A DNA stretch of 64,000 nucleotides from contig NZ_RHHT01000032.1 of NCBI RefSeq assembly GCF_003710985.1, forward strand, positions 50,061 to 114,060. The letters run 5' to 3'. The stretch comes from Brevibacillus panacihumi (GTDB taxonomy: Bacteria > Bacillota > Bacilli > Brevibacillales > Brevibacillaceae). Made by a program: the position numbers and the translations under genes. Shown here one piece after another: positions 36,984 through 44,587 of the stretch. Every line of letters starts with the position of its first letter. Position 1 is the first letter of the stretch. The notes below the pieces were generated by a model. It was not told the origin of the DNA, searched no databases, and saw only the letters and a program-made list of their open reading frames with translations.

Positions 36984-38876
36984 TCAGGACAAAGCCCGCT
37001 TGATATGGAACAGATAACGGTTGCGGATAATCCAGAAATAGATCGTCTGGACAACGACGAAACTGATCAGCACGATGGCAGTCGGCTTGACGACAGACGC
37101 GATCAGCATGAGCTTCAACAAGCTTTGCAGCGAGACGAACGCCACGATGCTATGCGCGATCGCGACCAGAATCGGCACGAAGAACAACATCGCGATCTGA
37201 ATGGTCACGATTCGGGTCAGCTCACCCTCGGTCATGCCGATTTTGGATATCGCGCTGTACCGGCGCTTGTCATTTTCCAGATCCGTATACAAGCGAAAAT
37301 AGAGGAAGCTGGCTGCTGCGACAAAAAATAGAACACCGACGAACAACCCGATGAACAGCGCGGTATTCGCCATCTGTTTTAAGGAATGGTAGGCAGGGGC
37401 CCGCGTAGTGAAGTAGTATTGTTCTTCTTCACCCAATCGGCCGATCTCTTCCTCCAGGCTGATGCTGATCGCCTTCGTTTCCTTCCAATTCGGCACATTG
37501 TAGCCAAAAAGCGTTTCTTCCTCCAGGCCCTGAAGACTGTCGTATACCGCATCCGGCACCACTGCCAATCGCTCAAAGCTCAAGCCTCTCGTCAGCGGAA
37601 CGACGGAAGGATCTGTCTTCACGGTCAAGCTGCTGTCCCCTACCTGAATGGTTGGACTATCCACGCTATCTCCAACCCAGCGTACGAACAGGAAGATTTC
37701 CCGCTCACCCAGTGAAATCTTGTCCGCGGAATCTGCTTCATCCGCAAATGTGTTGTAGTCTGTCAGCCTCACGACACCGATATGCTCGCCGTTTACCTTT
37801 TTCGGCAAAACCCTCATGTGCAATGAGTGCTTTTCATAAGAAAAACCCGCCTTCTGCAGTTCGCTCTCCAGCATGGACAAATGCTTTTGCTTATCCGGAT
37901 TGTCCCGTTTGGTCTGGTATTCAAAAGCAAACGGATTCGTCCGCACTACGGTTTCCTGGATCGAGCCGGCAAGTGCCGCCAGGGTCCCGACCGCACAAAA
38001 AGCGACAGTAGAGACGATGCAAACCAGGAAGAACATGCGCGCATTGTCTTTCATCCGGTATCCCATGTCAGACAGCGTCAGCAAATTGGTCTTTTTCCAG
38101 AAAAAGGAACGCCTTTTCTTCATCGTACCAATCAAAAAGACGCTCAACTGGGTAAACAACAGGTACGTTCCGCCGATGGTCATTGCTGTGACAGGCAGAA
38201 GCAAGAGCGGTACATACATGCCGTCTGCCAACAGCGCCAACAGATAACTGACGCCCAATAAACCTGCCGACAATACCGATAGTGTGATCGACGCTTTCGG
38301 CTCTGTTTTCGGACGCTGGCTGCCTTGCAGCAATTCCAGCAAGCTGCGTTTGCGCAAAAACAGGACTGTAAAGATCGAGATCGCCGCAAACAGGACCAAA
38401 AAGGCGACAGCCGTCAGCACGATCGCTTTCCATGGCCAATAAAAGGGCAGAGCCTGCACGTCGAGTAAAAACCCGGCGAATTGAAAGAAAAGCTTCCCCA
38501 GCACCATCCCCAGGATGATTCCAAACAGGATGGAAACCACGCCGATGAGCATATTTTCCATGAAGATGAGCAGGTTGCGCTGCAAGGGTGTCATCCCGTG
38601 CATGAACAAAATCCCGAACTCCTTCTCCCGCTTCTTTAAAAAAGCCCCGACACAGTAAAGCAGGAAGAAAAAGGCGAACAGGAAGATGACGTATTCGGCG
38701 ACCATCATTCCGGTCGCTACGGATGCGTTAATCTCCTCGTCCACAATACCCGGGTGAAAAATAAACATCGCATAGACGAAGAAAATCATCACAGAAAACA
38801 CGCTGCTCAAGAAAAACGCGGCATAGGTGCGCTTGTTGCGGGTGACGTTGTTAAACGCGAATTGTCGAAAGGTCAT
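36984..38876 (-). CDS. BceB-like FtsX-domain ABC permease
   Basis: A ~630-residue permease of the bacitracin/antimicrobial-peptide resistance type. It has about ten transmembrane helices (for example YAAFFLSSVFSVMIFFVYAM), a large extracellular domain between helices 7 and 8 (roughly residues 310-500), and FtsX-like helices at the C-terminus. Such permeases sense or displace lantibiotics and bacitracin and activate their partner kinase. The start at 38876 follows GGAGGG and lies within the 3' end of the ATPase gene (26-bp overlap). Confidence 0.9.
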   Translation of the reverse strand: MTFRQFAFNNVTRNKRTYAAFFLSSVFSVMIFFVYAMFIFHPGIVDEEINASVATGMMVAEYVIFLFAFFFLLYCVGAFLKKREKEFGILFMHGMTPLQRNLLIFMENMLIGVVSILFGIILGMVLGKLFFQFAGFLLDVQALPFYWPWKAIVLTAVAFLVLFAAISIFTVLFLRKRSLLELLQGSQRPKTEPKASITLSVLSAGLLGVSYLLALLADGMYVPLLLLPVTAMTIGGTYLLFTQLSVFLIGTMKKRRSFFWKKTNLLTLSDMGYRMKDNARMFFLVCIVSTVAFCAVGTLAALAGSIQETVVRTNPFAFEYQTKRDNPDKQKHLSMLESELQKAGFSYEKHSLHMRVLPKKVNGEHIGVVRLTDYNTFADEADSADKISLGEREIFLFVRWVGDSVDSPTIQVGDSSLTVKTDPSVVPLTRGLSFERLAVVPDAVYDSLQGLEEETLFGYNVPNWKETKAISISLEEEIGRLGEEEQYYFTTRAPAYHSLKQMANTALFIGLFVGVLFFVAAASFLYFRLYTDLENDKRRYSAISKIGMTEGELTRIVTIQIAMLFFVPILVAIAHSIVAFVSLQSLLKLMLIASVVKPTAIVLISFVVVQTIYFWIIRNRYLFHIKRALS

Positions 38877-39621
38877 AGGTGTTCCCTCCCAAAAACGACA
38901 ACGCGTCAATGATCTTCTGGAAAAAGGCCTGCCTGCTCTCTCCGCGATACAATTCATTGTGGAACTGTCCGTCCTTGATAAAGATCACGCGGTGACAGTA
39001 GCTGGCAGCCATGGCATCATGCGTCACCATCATGGTCGTCACCTGATCCGCTTTGTTGATCGCCTCCAGCGTCTCCATCACCTTGCGCGAGGATTTGGAG
39101 TCGAGGTTTCCAGTCGGCTCATCCGCCAGCAGCAGGGAGGGCGAGTGGATAATCGCCCGAGCGATGGCTGCACGCTGCCGCTGTCCCCCTGACACCTCGT
39201 ACGTGAATTTTTCCAAAATGTCCTGAATTCCAAGCTTCGTCGCCACCGCATGCAGCTTTTCCTCCATCACATGCACGCTCTCGCCGTCCAGAGTCAAGGG
39301 GAGAACAATATTTTCACCCAGCGTCAGCGTATCCAGAAGGTTGAAGTCCTGAAAGACAAAACCCAGCTCTCTGCGCCGAAACAAAGCCAGCTTCGCTTTT
39401 TTCAAGAGATGGGGATTGGTGCCGTTGAGCAGCACTTCACCCGAGGTAGGAATATCAATCGTCGAGATCATATTTAACAACGTGGTTTTTCCGCTGCCCG
39501 AAGGCCCCATGATTCCCACGAACTCGCCTTTATTGATCGAAAACTCTATATCTGTCAAAGCGCGGTAGGTTACTTTCCCGCCGTATATTTTGCTCAAGCT
39601 TTTTACTTGCAGCATCTCCAT
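38851..39621 (-). CDS. BceA-like ABC ATPase
   Basis: The 256-residue ATPase partner of the BceB-like permease, MacB/LolD type. Motifs are Walker [14 protein letters not shown]-loop VFQDFNLLDTLT, signature VSGGQRQRAAIARA, Walker B LLLADEPTGNLD and switch His in MMVTHDAMAA. It is separated from the kinase gene by 81 bp. Confidence 0.94.
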   Translation of the reverse strand: MEMLQVKSLSKIYGGKVTYRALTDIEFSINKGEFVGIMGPSGSGKTTLLNMISTIDIPTSGEVLLNGTNPHLLKKAKLALFRRRELGFVFQDFNLLDTLTLGENIVLPLTLDGESVHVMEEKLHAVATKLGIQDILEKFTYEVSGGQRQRAAIARAIIHSPSLLLADEPTGNLDSKSSRKVMETLEAINKADQVTTMMVTHDAMAASYCHRVIFIKDGQFHNELYRGESRQAFFQKIIDALSFLGGNTYDLSTIRV

Positions 39622-39702
39622 CCGATTTTGCCTCCTTCGTCATCCTGCCTCTACTATAAGAAGGCAATGCCTTTCAAGCCATCGAATTAACTTTCAACCA
39701 GC

Positions 39703-40704
39703 TTACGATCTTGTAAGGTTCGGCACAACGGCTGACAGGACAATCCGGACGGTCGTCCCCATGTCGACGGTCGATTCCAGCTCGACCCCATGATTGAGCC
39801 GATTGCAGATTTCCTTGACCAGATAGAGCCCCATCCCGGTAGACTCGGCATATTTGCGCCCATTTTCCCCCGTGAAATACGGCTGGAAGACACGGCGGAT
39901 GTCTTCGCGCGGAATGCCGATGCCGTAATCCTGGACCTCCAGCACCACCTGCGAGCCCCGCTCATAGGCGCGGATGGTGACCTTGCTGCTTTTTCCTGCA
40001 GAATAGCGGACGGCATTCACCAGCAATTGATTCAGTACAAAGGAGAGCCACTTCTCATCGGATTCCGCTCGCCACTTCTCGTCTACTTGCAATTCCGGAT
40101 ATACCTGATTACGGATAAATAGCCGCTTGTTTTCTCCCACAGCCTGCGATACCAAGGTGCGCAGCGTCACCGGCTCAATCAAAAAGTCCTGCTCGAACCG
40201 ATCCAGGCGGGCGAGATACAGGACGGTTTCCAAACCGCGCTTGAGCCGATCCAGCTCTTCTCGTACGCTCTCCGCCTTGGCGCTGTCGTCATCCTGCATC
40301 AGCAGATGAATGACGGACAAGGGCGTTTTCATCTGGTGCACCCACTGCTGAATGAAGGTGATATGGTCTCTTTGCTTGTTCTCATAGGCGTGCAGCTCCG
40401 CTTTGTACAGCCGGTACTGCCCGAGGCAATTCTCGTCCATTGCCCGGCACAAAGGGGCGTTCCCATTCGTCTGGGTCAGCTCCTCAAGCGAGAGGACCGG
40501 GTTGCTGAGGCGCTGGTAGATCGCCCGATGCGTCAAATACCGGCTCAGCAAAAATCCTCCTGCAAAAAAGATAGACAGGAACATCGCATAAATCATCAAG
40601 GAGGGATTCCAGTATCCGTCCAGCGCAAATATCAGCAACAGCAATATTAGCTGAACGAGGAAGAAGACGGCAAATGCCCATTGATCCCGTAAAAACAATT
40701 TCAT
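39703..40704 (-). CDS. BceS-like intramembrane-sensing histidine kinase
   Basis: A 333-residue kinase with two N-terminal helices joined by almost no loop (AVFFLVQLILLLLIFALDGY and LMIYAMFLSIFFAGGFLLS). This is the hallmark of kinases that read their BceAB-type transporter rather than a ligand. The phospho-acceptor is in QQWVHQMKTPLSVIHLL; N, G1 and G2 boxes are NQLLVNAVRYS, VQDYGIGIPREDI and GMGLYLVKEI. The start at 40704 overlaps the regulator gene by 4 bp. Confidence 0.93.
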   Translation of the reverse strand: MKLFLRDQWAFAVFFLVQLILLLLIFALDGYWNPSLMIYAMFLSIFFAGGFLLSRYLTHRAIYQRLSNPVLSLEELTQTNGNAPLCRAMDENCLGQYRLYKAELHAYENKQRDHITFIQQWVHQMKTPLSVIHLLMQDDDSAKAESVREELDRLKRGLETVLYLARLDRFEQDFLIEPVTLRTLVSQAVGENKRLFIRNQVYPELQVDEKWRAESDEKWLSFVLNQLLVNAVRYSAGKSSKVTIRAYERGSQVVLEVQDYGIGIPREDIRRVFQPYFTGENGRKYAESTGMGLYLVKEICNRLNHGVELESTVDMGTTVRIVLSAVVPNLTRS

Positions 40705-41399
40705 GCCTGGTCCTCCCAAGTCGCCTTCAAGCGATAGCCGGAACCACGCACGGTCTCGACCGCTCCTTCCAGCCCCATATCCTTCAATTTGGCCCGCACG
40801 CGGGTGATATAGACGTTAAGCGTATTTTCATCTACAAATTGCTCGTCCCACAGCTTTTCCAGCAAACGCTCCCGGCTGACGACACGCGGATGCTGCTTCA
40901 TCAGCGCCTCCAGCAAGAGCGCTTCCTTTTTGCTGAGCTCGATCCGCTGGTCATGGATTGCAAGCTCCATCCGCTCGATGTACAGCTTGAGTCCGGCGAC
41001 CTCCACCGTCCGCTCCCCTTCCTGCGGCGCGTACATTCCATAAGCGCGGCGCAATTGGCTGCGGATCTTCGCCAGGACCACATCATAGTCAAACGGTTTG
41101 GTGATGTAGTCATCCGCTCCATTCTCCAGTGCCATCACCTGGTCCATTTTGCTTTCCCGAGCAGAGATGAACAGGATCGGGCAGTTGGAGATCTGACGCA
41201 TTTGCCTGCACCAGTAGAAACCGTCGAACTTGGGCAGGTTGACGTCCAGCAGGACCAGGTCGGGCCGCTCAGCAGTAAATAGCTCCATAACGCGATCGAA
41301 TTGTTCGATGTTCACGATGCGATAGCCGTACTTCTCCAATTGACTTTGCAGCAGCTGATTGATTTTTGGATCATCTTCCACAATCATGATCGTTGACAT
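40701..41399 (-). CDS. BceR-like OmpR-family response regulator
   Basis: A 232-residue regulator. Its receiver domain has the acidic pair EDD near residue 8, the phosphorylation Asp in LVLLDVNLPKFDG, and Lys in YITKPFDYD. The C-terminal winged helix has ELSKKEALLLEALMKQHPRV and TRVRAKLKDMG. It would activate the BceAB-like genes 1 kb downstream. I start it at the ATG at 41399 (GGGGAG upstream) and not at 41432. Confidence 0.92.
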   Translation of the reverse strand: MSTIMIVEDDPKINQLLQSQLEKYGYRIVNIEQFDRVMELFTAERPDLVLLDVNLPKFDGFYWCRQMRQISNCPILFISARESKMDQVMALENGADDYITKPFDYDVVLAKIRSQLRRAYGMYAPQEGERTVEVAGLKLYIERMELAIHDQRIELSKKEALLLEALMKQHPRVVSRERLLEKLWDEQFVDENTLNVYITRVRAKLKDMGLEGAVETVRGSGYRLKATWEDQA

Positions 41400-41484
41400 T
41401 GCAGCGTCTTCTCTCCCCTCAACTATCCTCATCCCTTAATGATACTGCGAATCCCGGTAGACGCCAACCTGTCCCAAGTCTCGG

Positions 41485-41520
41485 GCAAATCAAATAGGAT
41501 GGAGCATCCTCCATCCTACG
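41485..41520 (-). terminator. Terminator of the ECF sigma gene
   Basis: TAGGATGGA (41495-41503) pairs with TCCATCCTA (41510-41518). The stem includes the stop codon of the sigma gene, and a TTTGATTT stretch follows. Confidence 0.75.
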
Positions 41521-42046
41521 CTTCTGCTTTCATGATTTGCTGCAGCTTCCGAATGCCGCGGAAGTGCAAAATTTTTACAGATGCCTCCGTCTTGCCCAGA
41601 ATCTCTGCGATCTCATTCATCCGCAGGTCAGCCAGATACCGCAGGCTGATGACATTGCGCTGGTCCACTGTCAGGTTATGTACCTGCTTCCAGAGACCTT
41701 CTGTCGTCTCCTGGGTCAGCAGACTTGCTTCCGGCAGTTCGTCTTCATCCGTCGCCTTGATGGAGCTGAACATCTCCTGATCCACCGGGCACTCCCGCTT
41801 CTTGCGCAAGTAATCGATCAACGTGTTGTGCGCAATCCGAAAAATCCAGGCGCCAAATGGATGACGGCGATCATACTGCTCCAGCTTGGAATAAACCTTG
41901 ATAAACACGGTCGTGGTCAAATCCTCCACGTCCCATACATTTTTCACGCGGTAACGAAAATAGCGATGTATTTTTTCAGCGTACTCTTCGTAGATTTGCT
42001 GATGATCTAATTGCGGATATACTCTTGCTGTACTCATGGCATTCAT
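41516..42046 (-). CDS. ECF-type RNA polymerase sigma factor
   Basis: A ~176-residue sigma-70 family factor with region 2 (YRVKNVWDVEDLTTTVFIKV; FGAWIFRIAHNTLIDYLRKK) and region 4 HTH (RMNEIAEILGKTEASVKILHFRG) and no region 3, as in ECF sigmas. The ATG at 42046 has GAGG 9 bases upstream; a GTG at 42055 is less well placed. No anti-sigma gene is adjacent: downstream comes a terminator and the Bce-like set, upstream a gene fragment and a repeat. What it controls is unknown. Confidence 0.88.
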   Translation of the reverse strand: MNAMSTARVYPQLDHQQIYEEYAEKIHRYFRYRVKNVWDVEDLTTTVFIKVYSKLEQYDRRHPFGAWIFRIAHNTLIDYLRKKRECPVDQEMFSSIKATDEDELPEASLLTQETTEGLWKQVHNLTVDQRNVISLRYLADLRMNEIAEILGKTEASVKILHFRGIRKLQQIMKAEA

Positions 42047-42174
42047 GGTTTTCACCCTCGATCTCCTGTTTCCTCATTCTTGACTTCATTCTAAAAGAGA
42101 ATGGGTCAGGGAACCATCGAGTTAACTTTCAGGAACCTTACACTTTTGTAAGGAATCCTTTTGCTTAACGTAAG

Positions 42175-42309
42175 CTAACGGTTTGGACGTTGCTTTGTCG
42201 TGGATGTTGATTCACTCAGGAACTCGACGATTTGCTGTTTATGAAGACTGTCGTGTTCGATAAATTCTTTGATGATGTATGCCAGCGAATAGAGGGTTCC
42301 GGTATGAGG
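42175..42309 (-). pseudogene. C-terminal fragment of a DinB-like protein
   Basis: A 44-codon open stretch with no start, ending TAG at 42175-42177, reads PHTGTLYSLAYIIKEFIEH then DSLHKQQIVEFLSES. The pattern of a helix ending in H-D-xx-H-xxQI is typical of the C-terminus of DinB/DUF664 four-helix proteins. It begins exactly where the first repeat copy starts (42308), and a stop codon precedes it in frame. The rest of the gene is not in the window. It marks a rearrangement breakpoint. Confidence 0.65.
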
Positions 42310-42572
42310 TTAAAGGGTGACCAGGCAAAGCTGGTCGAGGAAAAAGGGAAAAAGAACGAAAGGCATTTGGGGTCTTAACCCAGGCGGAATGGAAAAGGCG
42401 GAACACGGTTTCAGCGGCCAACCCTGATACACTTCCTAGAATCGGCTGCTTTTGGCCGCGGTTCCGCCTTTGGAGTGGAGCCGTCCCTGTCCAACCCTCA
42501 GCAAAGATCCCAACCCGCCTGGAGTGTTTTTCCCTTTTTCCTCCGCTCCACGAAAGCCGGTGGACCACCAAA
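42308..42572. repeat. ~265-bp imperfect palindromic repeat, copy 1
   Basis: This block is repeated in the same orientation at 44322-44586, with about nine bases in ten identical by eye. It can fold on itself: GAGGAAAAAGGGAAAAA near the left end is exactly complementary to TTTTTCCCTTTTTCCTC near the right end. GGCGGAAC/GTTCCGCC and GCGGCCA/TGGCCGC pair further in. Open frames through it are probably spurious. It separates the exoD terminator from the DinB fragment. Confidence 0.85.
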
Positions 42573-42623
42573 CTAAAAAATACGGGTGATTTTCCAACGG
42601 CTTGGGTTGCAGTAAATATTAGA

Positions 42624-42664
42624 TGAAAAAAGGACGCTCCCGATTACTTAGATTGGGGGCGTTT
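42624..42664 (-). terminator. Terminator of the exoD-like gene
   Basis: ACGCTCCCGAT (42634-42644) pairs with ATTGGGGGCGT (42652-42662), with TTTTTT following on the minus strand. Between it and exoD lies a short palindrome GACAGGCACCTGTC (about 42700), a REP-like sequence common in Bacillales. Confidence 0.8.
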
Positions 42665-42747
42665 TGCTGTTATATTACTCAGGCCAGTCAAGGAAATGAC
42701 AGGCACCTGTCTCCCTAACCGGGATGAAAGGGATTCAATCTTTCACG

Positions 42748-43359
42748 TTAAAATATAGATGCCCAGAGCGTTGTTATCCCCTCAGTTCCGACCCATCCAA
42801 TGAGCCCAAAGTAGAGAATACTGATAACAAAAAACGTATGACCTGCGAGCACGAGCAAACCGTCCCGTTCCAAAGTCCCAAGGCTTAAAAAAAGGACCGC
42901 ATATGCGGGGAACGAATTGGTTAATGGCACTGGGACCGGAGCTGTTAATAATACACCACTAACCATCATGATTCCTATATGACATTGACGAAGAAAGGAT
43001 GATGTAAAGACGAACTCCCAGCGCGGCTTTATTTTTCTTTCCATCCTCATAATCCAAGGAAGGATTTTATTCTTCACTTTCTCGATTGCAGCTGGTGCCA
43101 ATTGAATGTTCCCAAACCTTCTTGGAATCGAGACAGGCCGCTGAAGAAGGAGCTGCCATGAGACAAGCGCAATTAGAATGCCAAAGGGTGTGCTGGTTCC
43201 TGGAATGGACACCCCAAACAAAAAAGGGACGGTTAGGAACGCGAGTCCAACCAGAATCCCGCGTTGCCCTAATTCATGAAGAAAATTATTCAAGGTAATG
43301 CCATTGGATGGGATCGAAAGGTTTTTGAGCATCGTCGAAAAAGAAGTTATTTCTTTCAT
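42748..43359 (-). CDS. ExoD-family membrane protein
   Basis: A 203-residue protein of the ExoD (exopolysaccharide synthesis) family. It has a soluble N-terminus (SLNNFLHELGQRG-type start), then helices with the family text LAFLTVPFLFGVSIPGTSTPFG, a basic middle (RMERKIKPRWEF), and helices SGVLLTAPVPVPLTNSFPAY and GLLVLAGHTFFVISILYFG. ExoD affects polysaccharide production and alkali tolerance in rhizobia; its chemistry is unknown. It follows a lipoprotein gene by 100 bp, and both lie downstream of a manganese riboswitch. Confidence 0.85.
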   Translation of the reverse strand: MKEITSFSTMLKNLSIPSNGITLNNFLHELGQRGILVGLAFLTVPFLFGVSIPGTSTPFGILIALVSWQLLLQRPVSIPRRFGNIQLAPAAIEKVKNKILPWIMRMERKIKPRWEFVFTSSFLRQCHIGIMMVSGVLLTAPVPVPLTNSFPAYAVLFLSLGTLERDGLLVLAGHTFFVISILYFGLIGWVGTEGITTLWASIF

Positions 43360-43460
43360 TGGTCAAATCCCCATTTCCACACATTGTCGTTTCCACAAAA
43401 CGGAAAAGAAAAATAGAAGGGAGCCGTGTTAACCGGAAAAAGGCTGGTTCACATTTTCTT

Positions 43461-43898
43461 TTACAACCCTAAATTTTCAATTCGATTTAACAGACTAATA
43501 ACATCGTTTATGGTTTTTAAAATTTGCGTATTCTCGATATTATCCAAAACGATATTCCCGTTATCCACCAAAGCGTTTATTTCATCCAGCAGAGTTTGGT
43601 TTTTCATTACCAATTGTTCATGGATGCTTTCAGCAATAGCAGGGACTTCGGTCTTATTGAAGTCAGATATGTTTGTTTTTAAATCGTTCAATTGACTCTC
43701 CAGCTCTTTCATGGACTCTGGACTAAGAGCTGCATCTTTGAACATTTGCGGTGCCTCTTCCGCAAAATTACTCAGCATATCTACCTGTTCCTTGACTTCC
43801 TTTGCATACTCCAGTGAATGATTGACTTCCTCTGAAAGAGAGCATGCACTTAACATGAATGCTGATAGAAGAACAACGATTAGCATTACCTTCTTCAT
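43461..43898 (-). CDS. DUF6376-like lipoprotein under the manganese riboswitch
   Basis: A 145-residue lipoprotein: MKKVMLIVVLLSAFMLSAC with lipobox Cys19, then mostly long charged helices (EVNHSLEYAKEVKEQVDML; MKELESQLNDLKTNISDF) that could form a helical hairpin on the outer face of the membrane. It resembles the small Bacillales lipoproteins grouped as DUF6376. The ATG at 43898 has AAAGGAG 8 bases upstream; a longer frame exists but lacks a site. It is the first gene after the yybP-ykoY riboswitch terminator, about 65 bp away. Confidence 0.8.
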   Translation of the reverse strand: MKKVMLIVVLLSAFMLSACSLSEEVNHSLEYAKEVKEQVDMLSNFAEEAPQMFKDAALSPESMKELESQLNDLKTNISDFNKTEVPAIAESIHEQLVMKNQTLLDEINALVDNGNIVLDNIENTQILKTINDVISLLNRIENLGL

Positions 43899-43962
43899 AT
43901 GCTCCACTCCTTTTTTCATTTGATAGAGAACCCTCAGACAGTCTTCGTTCACCAACTTTCAT

Positions 43963-44009
43963 TCAAAAATAAAAATGACCTTCACCCTGTTCATCAGGTA
44001 AAGGTCATT
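43963..44009 (-). terminator. Riboswitch-controlled terminator
   Basis: On the minus strand AATGACCTTTACCTG pairs with CAGGGTGAAGGTCATT and is followed by TTTTTATTTTT. Its 5' arm holds ACCTTTACC (43997-44005), a copy of the 3' strand of aptamer helix P1, so it can be taken by an antiterminator instead. Confidence 0.85.
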
Positions 44010-44042
44010 GAAATATTATTAACCTTTACCAAATCCGTATGG

Positions 44043-44133
44043 TAAAGGTCTCGCTAACAACATAATGTTGCCAACAAAGCCGAGGTATAAACCTGAATTG
44101 ACGACTTTGCTGTACCAGCTACTCCCCTTTAGA
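44043..44133 (-). promoter_or_regulatory. Manganese riboswitch (yybP-ykoY family)
   Basis: The leader reads AAAGGGGAGTAGC, then AAAGTCGTCAATTC, then CGGCTTTGTTGGCAAC, and closes with GCGAGACCTTTACC, the conserved text of the yybP-ykoY Mn2+ aptamer. The segment ACCTTTACC occurs twice (complement at 44041-44049 and 43997-44005), and one complementary GGTAAAGGT (44022-44030) lies between them. When metal locks P1, this segment is free to break the terminator. Without metal it pairs back with the P1 strand and the terminator forms. This predicts transcription ON with Mn2+. The genes controlled would be the lipoprotein and exoD. Confidence 0.93.
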
Positions 44134-44154
44134 GGAATATTCATTTACAAGGTC

Positions 44155-44183
44155 ATCATACATCCCCTCAAGGTTTTAGTCAA
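44155..44183 (-). promoter_or_regulatory. Sigma-A promoter of the riboswitch operon
   Basis: TTGACT (44178-44183), 17 bases, TATGAT (44155-44160) on the minus strand, placing the transcript start about 10-15 bases before the aptamer. Confidence 0.85.
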
Positions 44184-44240
44184 TGATTTTCTTGAGACTG
44201 GAGAAACATCGGCAGTTTCGCGACCACACTTACGCAAACG

Positions 44241-44253
44241 CTTGTTCGGTTTT
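44241..44253 (-). promoter_or_regulatory. Orphan PurBox-like sequence
   Basis: AAAACCGAACAAG matches the PurBox AWWWCCGAACWWT at 12 of 13 positions and shares AAAAACCGAAC with the site before purC. I see no partner box at 16-17 bases. It lies between the purB-side terminator and the riboswitch promoter. Confidence 0.4.
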
Positions 44254-44259
44254 TAAATG

Positions 44260-44288
44260 GCAAAATGCCCCCAACGGAATTGGGGGAG
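44260..44288 (-). terminator. Hairpin terminator after purB and the repeat
   Basis: CCCCCAA (44268-44274) pairs with TTGGGGG (44280-44286), with a short ATTTT run on the minus strand. It is about 300 bp beyond the purB stop because repeat copy 2 lies between. Confidence 0.6.
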
Positions 44289-44321
44289 TCTTGTCCAAAG
44301 ATAGATATTGATTCGTTTTGA

Positions 44322-44586
44322 AGGTACAGGGAGACCCGGCAAAGCTGGTAGAGGAAAAAGGGAAAAAGAACGGAAGGCATTTGGGATCTTAACCCAGGCG
44401 GAATGGAAAAGGCGGAACACGGTTTCAGCGGCCACCCCTGATTCACTTCCTGGAATCGGCTGCTTATGGCCGCGGTTCCGCCTTTGGAGTGGAGCCGGCC
44501 CTGGCCAACCCTCAGCAAAGATCCCAACCCGCCTGGAGTGTTTTTCCCTTTTTCCTCCGCACCACGAAAGCCGGTGGACCACCAAT
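44322..44586. repeat. ~265-bp imperfect palindromic repeat, copy 2
   Basis: Direct copy of 42308-42572, with the same inner complementarity (the A/G-rich left arm and T/C-rich right arm). It ends one base before the purB stop codon. The two copies bracket the 1.75-kb riboswitch-lipoprotein-exoD segment. Confidence 0.85.
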
Positions 44587-44587
44587 A

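Noticed and set aside
42239..42571. Open frame of about 110 codons on the minus strand
   Set aside because: It runs through the palindromic repeat. The related frame at 44253-44738 shows that the similarity comes from the repeat, not from a protein; no ribosome-binding site is seen.
44008..44133. A 41-codon open frame (MNIPLKGSSWYSK...) on the minus strand inside the leader
   Set aside because: It is colinear with the manganese aptamer, has no ribosome-binding site and starts almost at the transcript's 5' end; RNA conservation explains the sequence.
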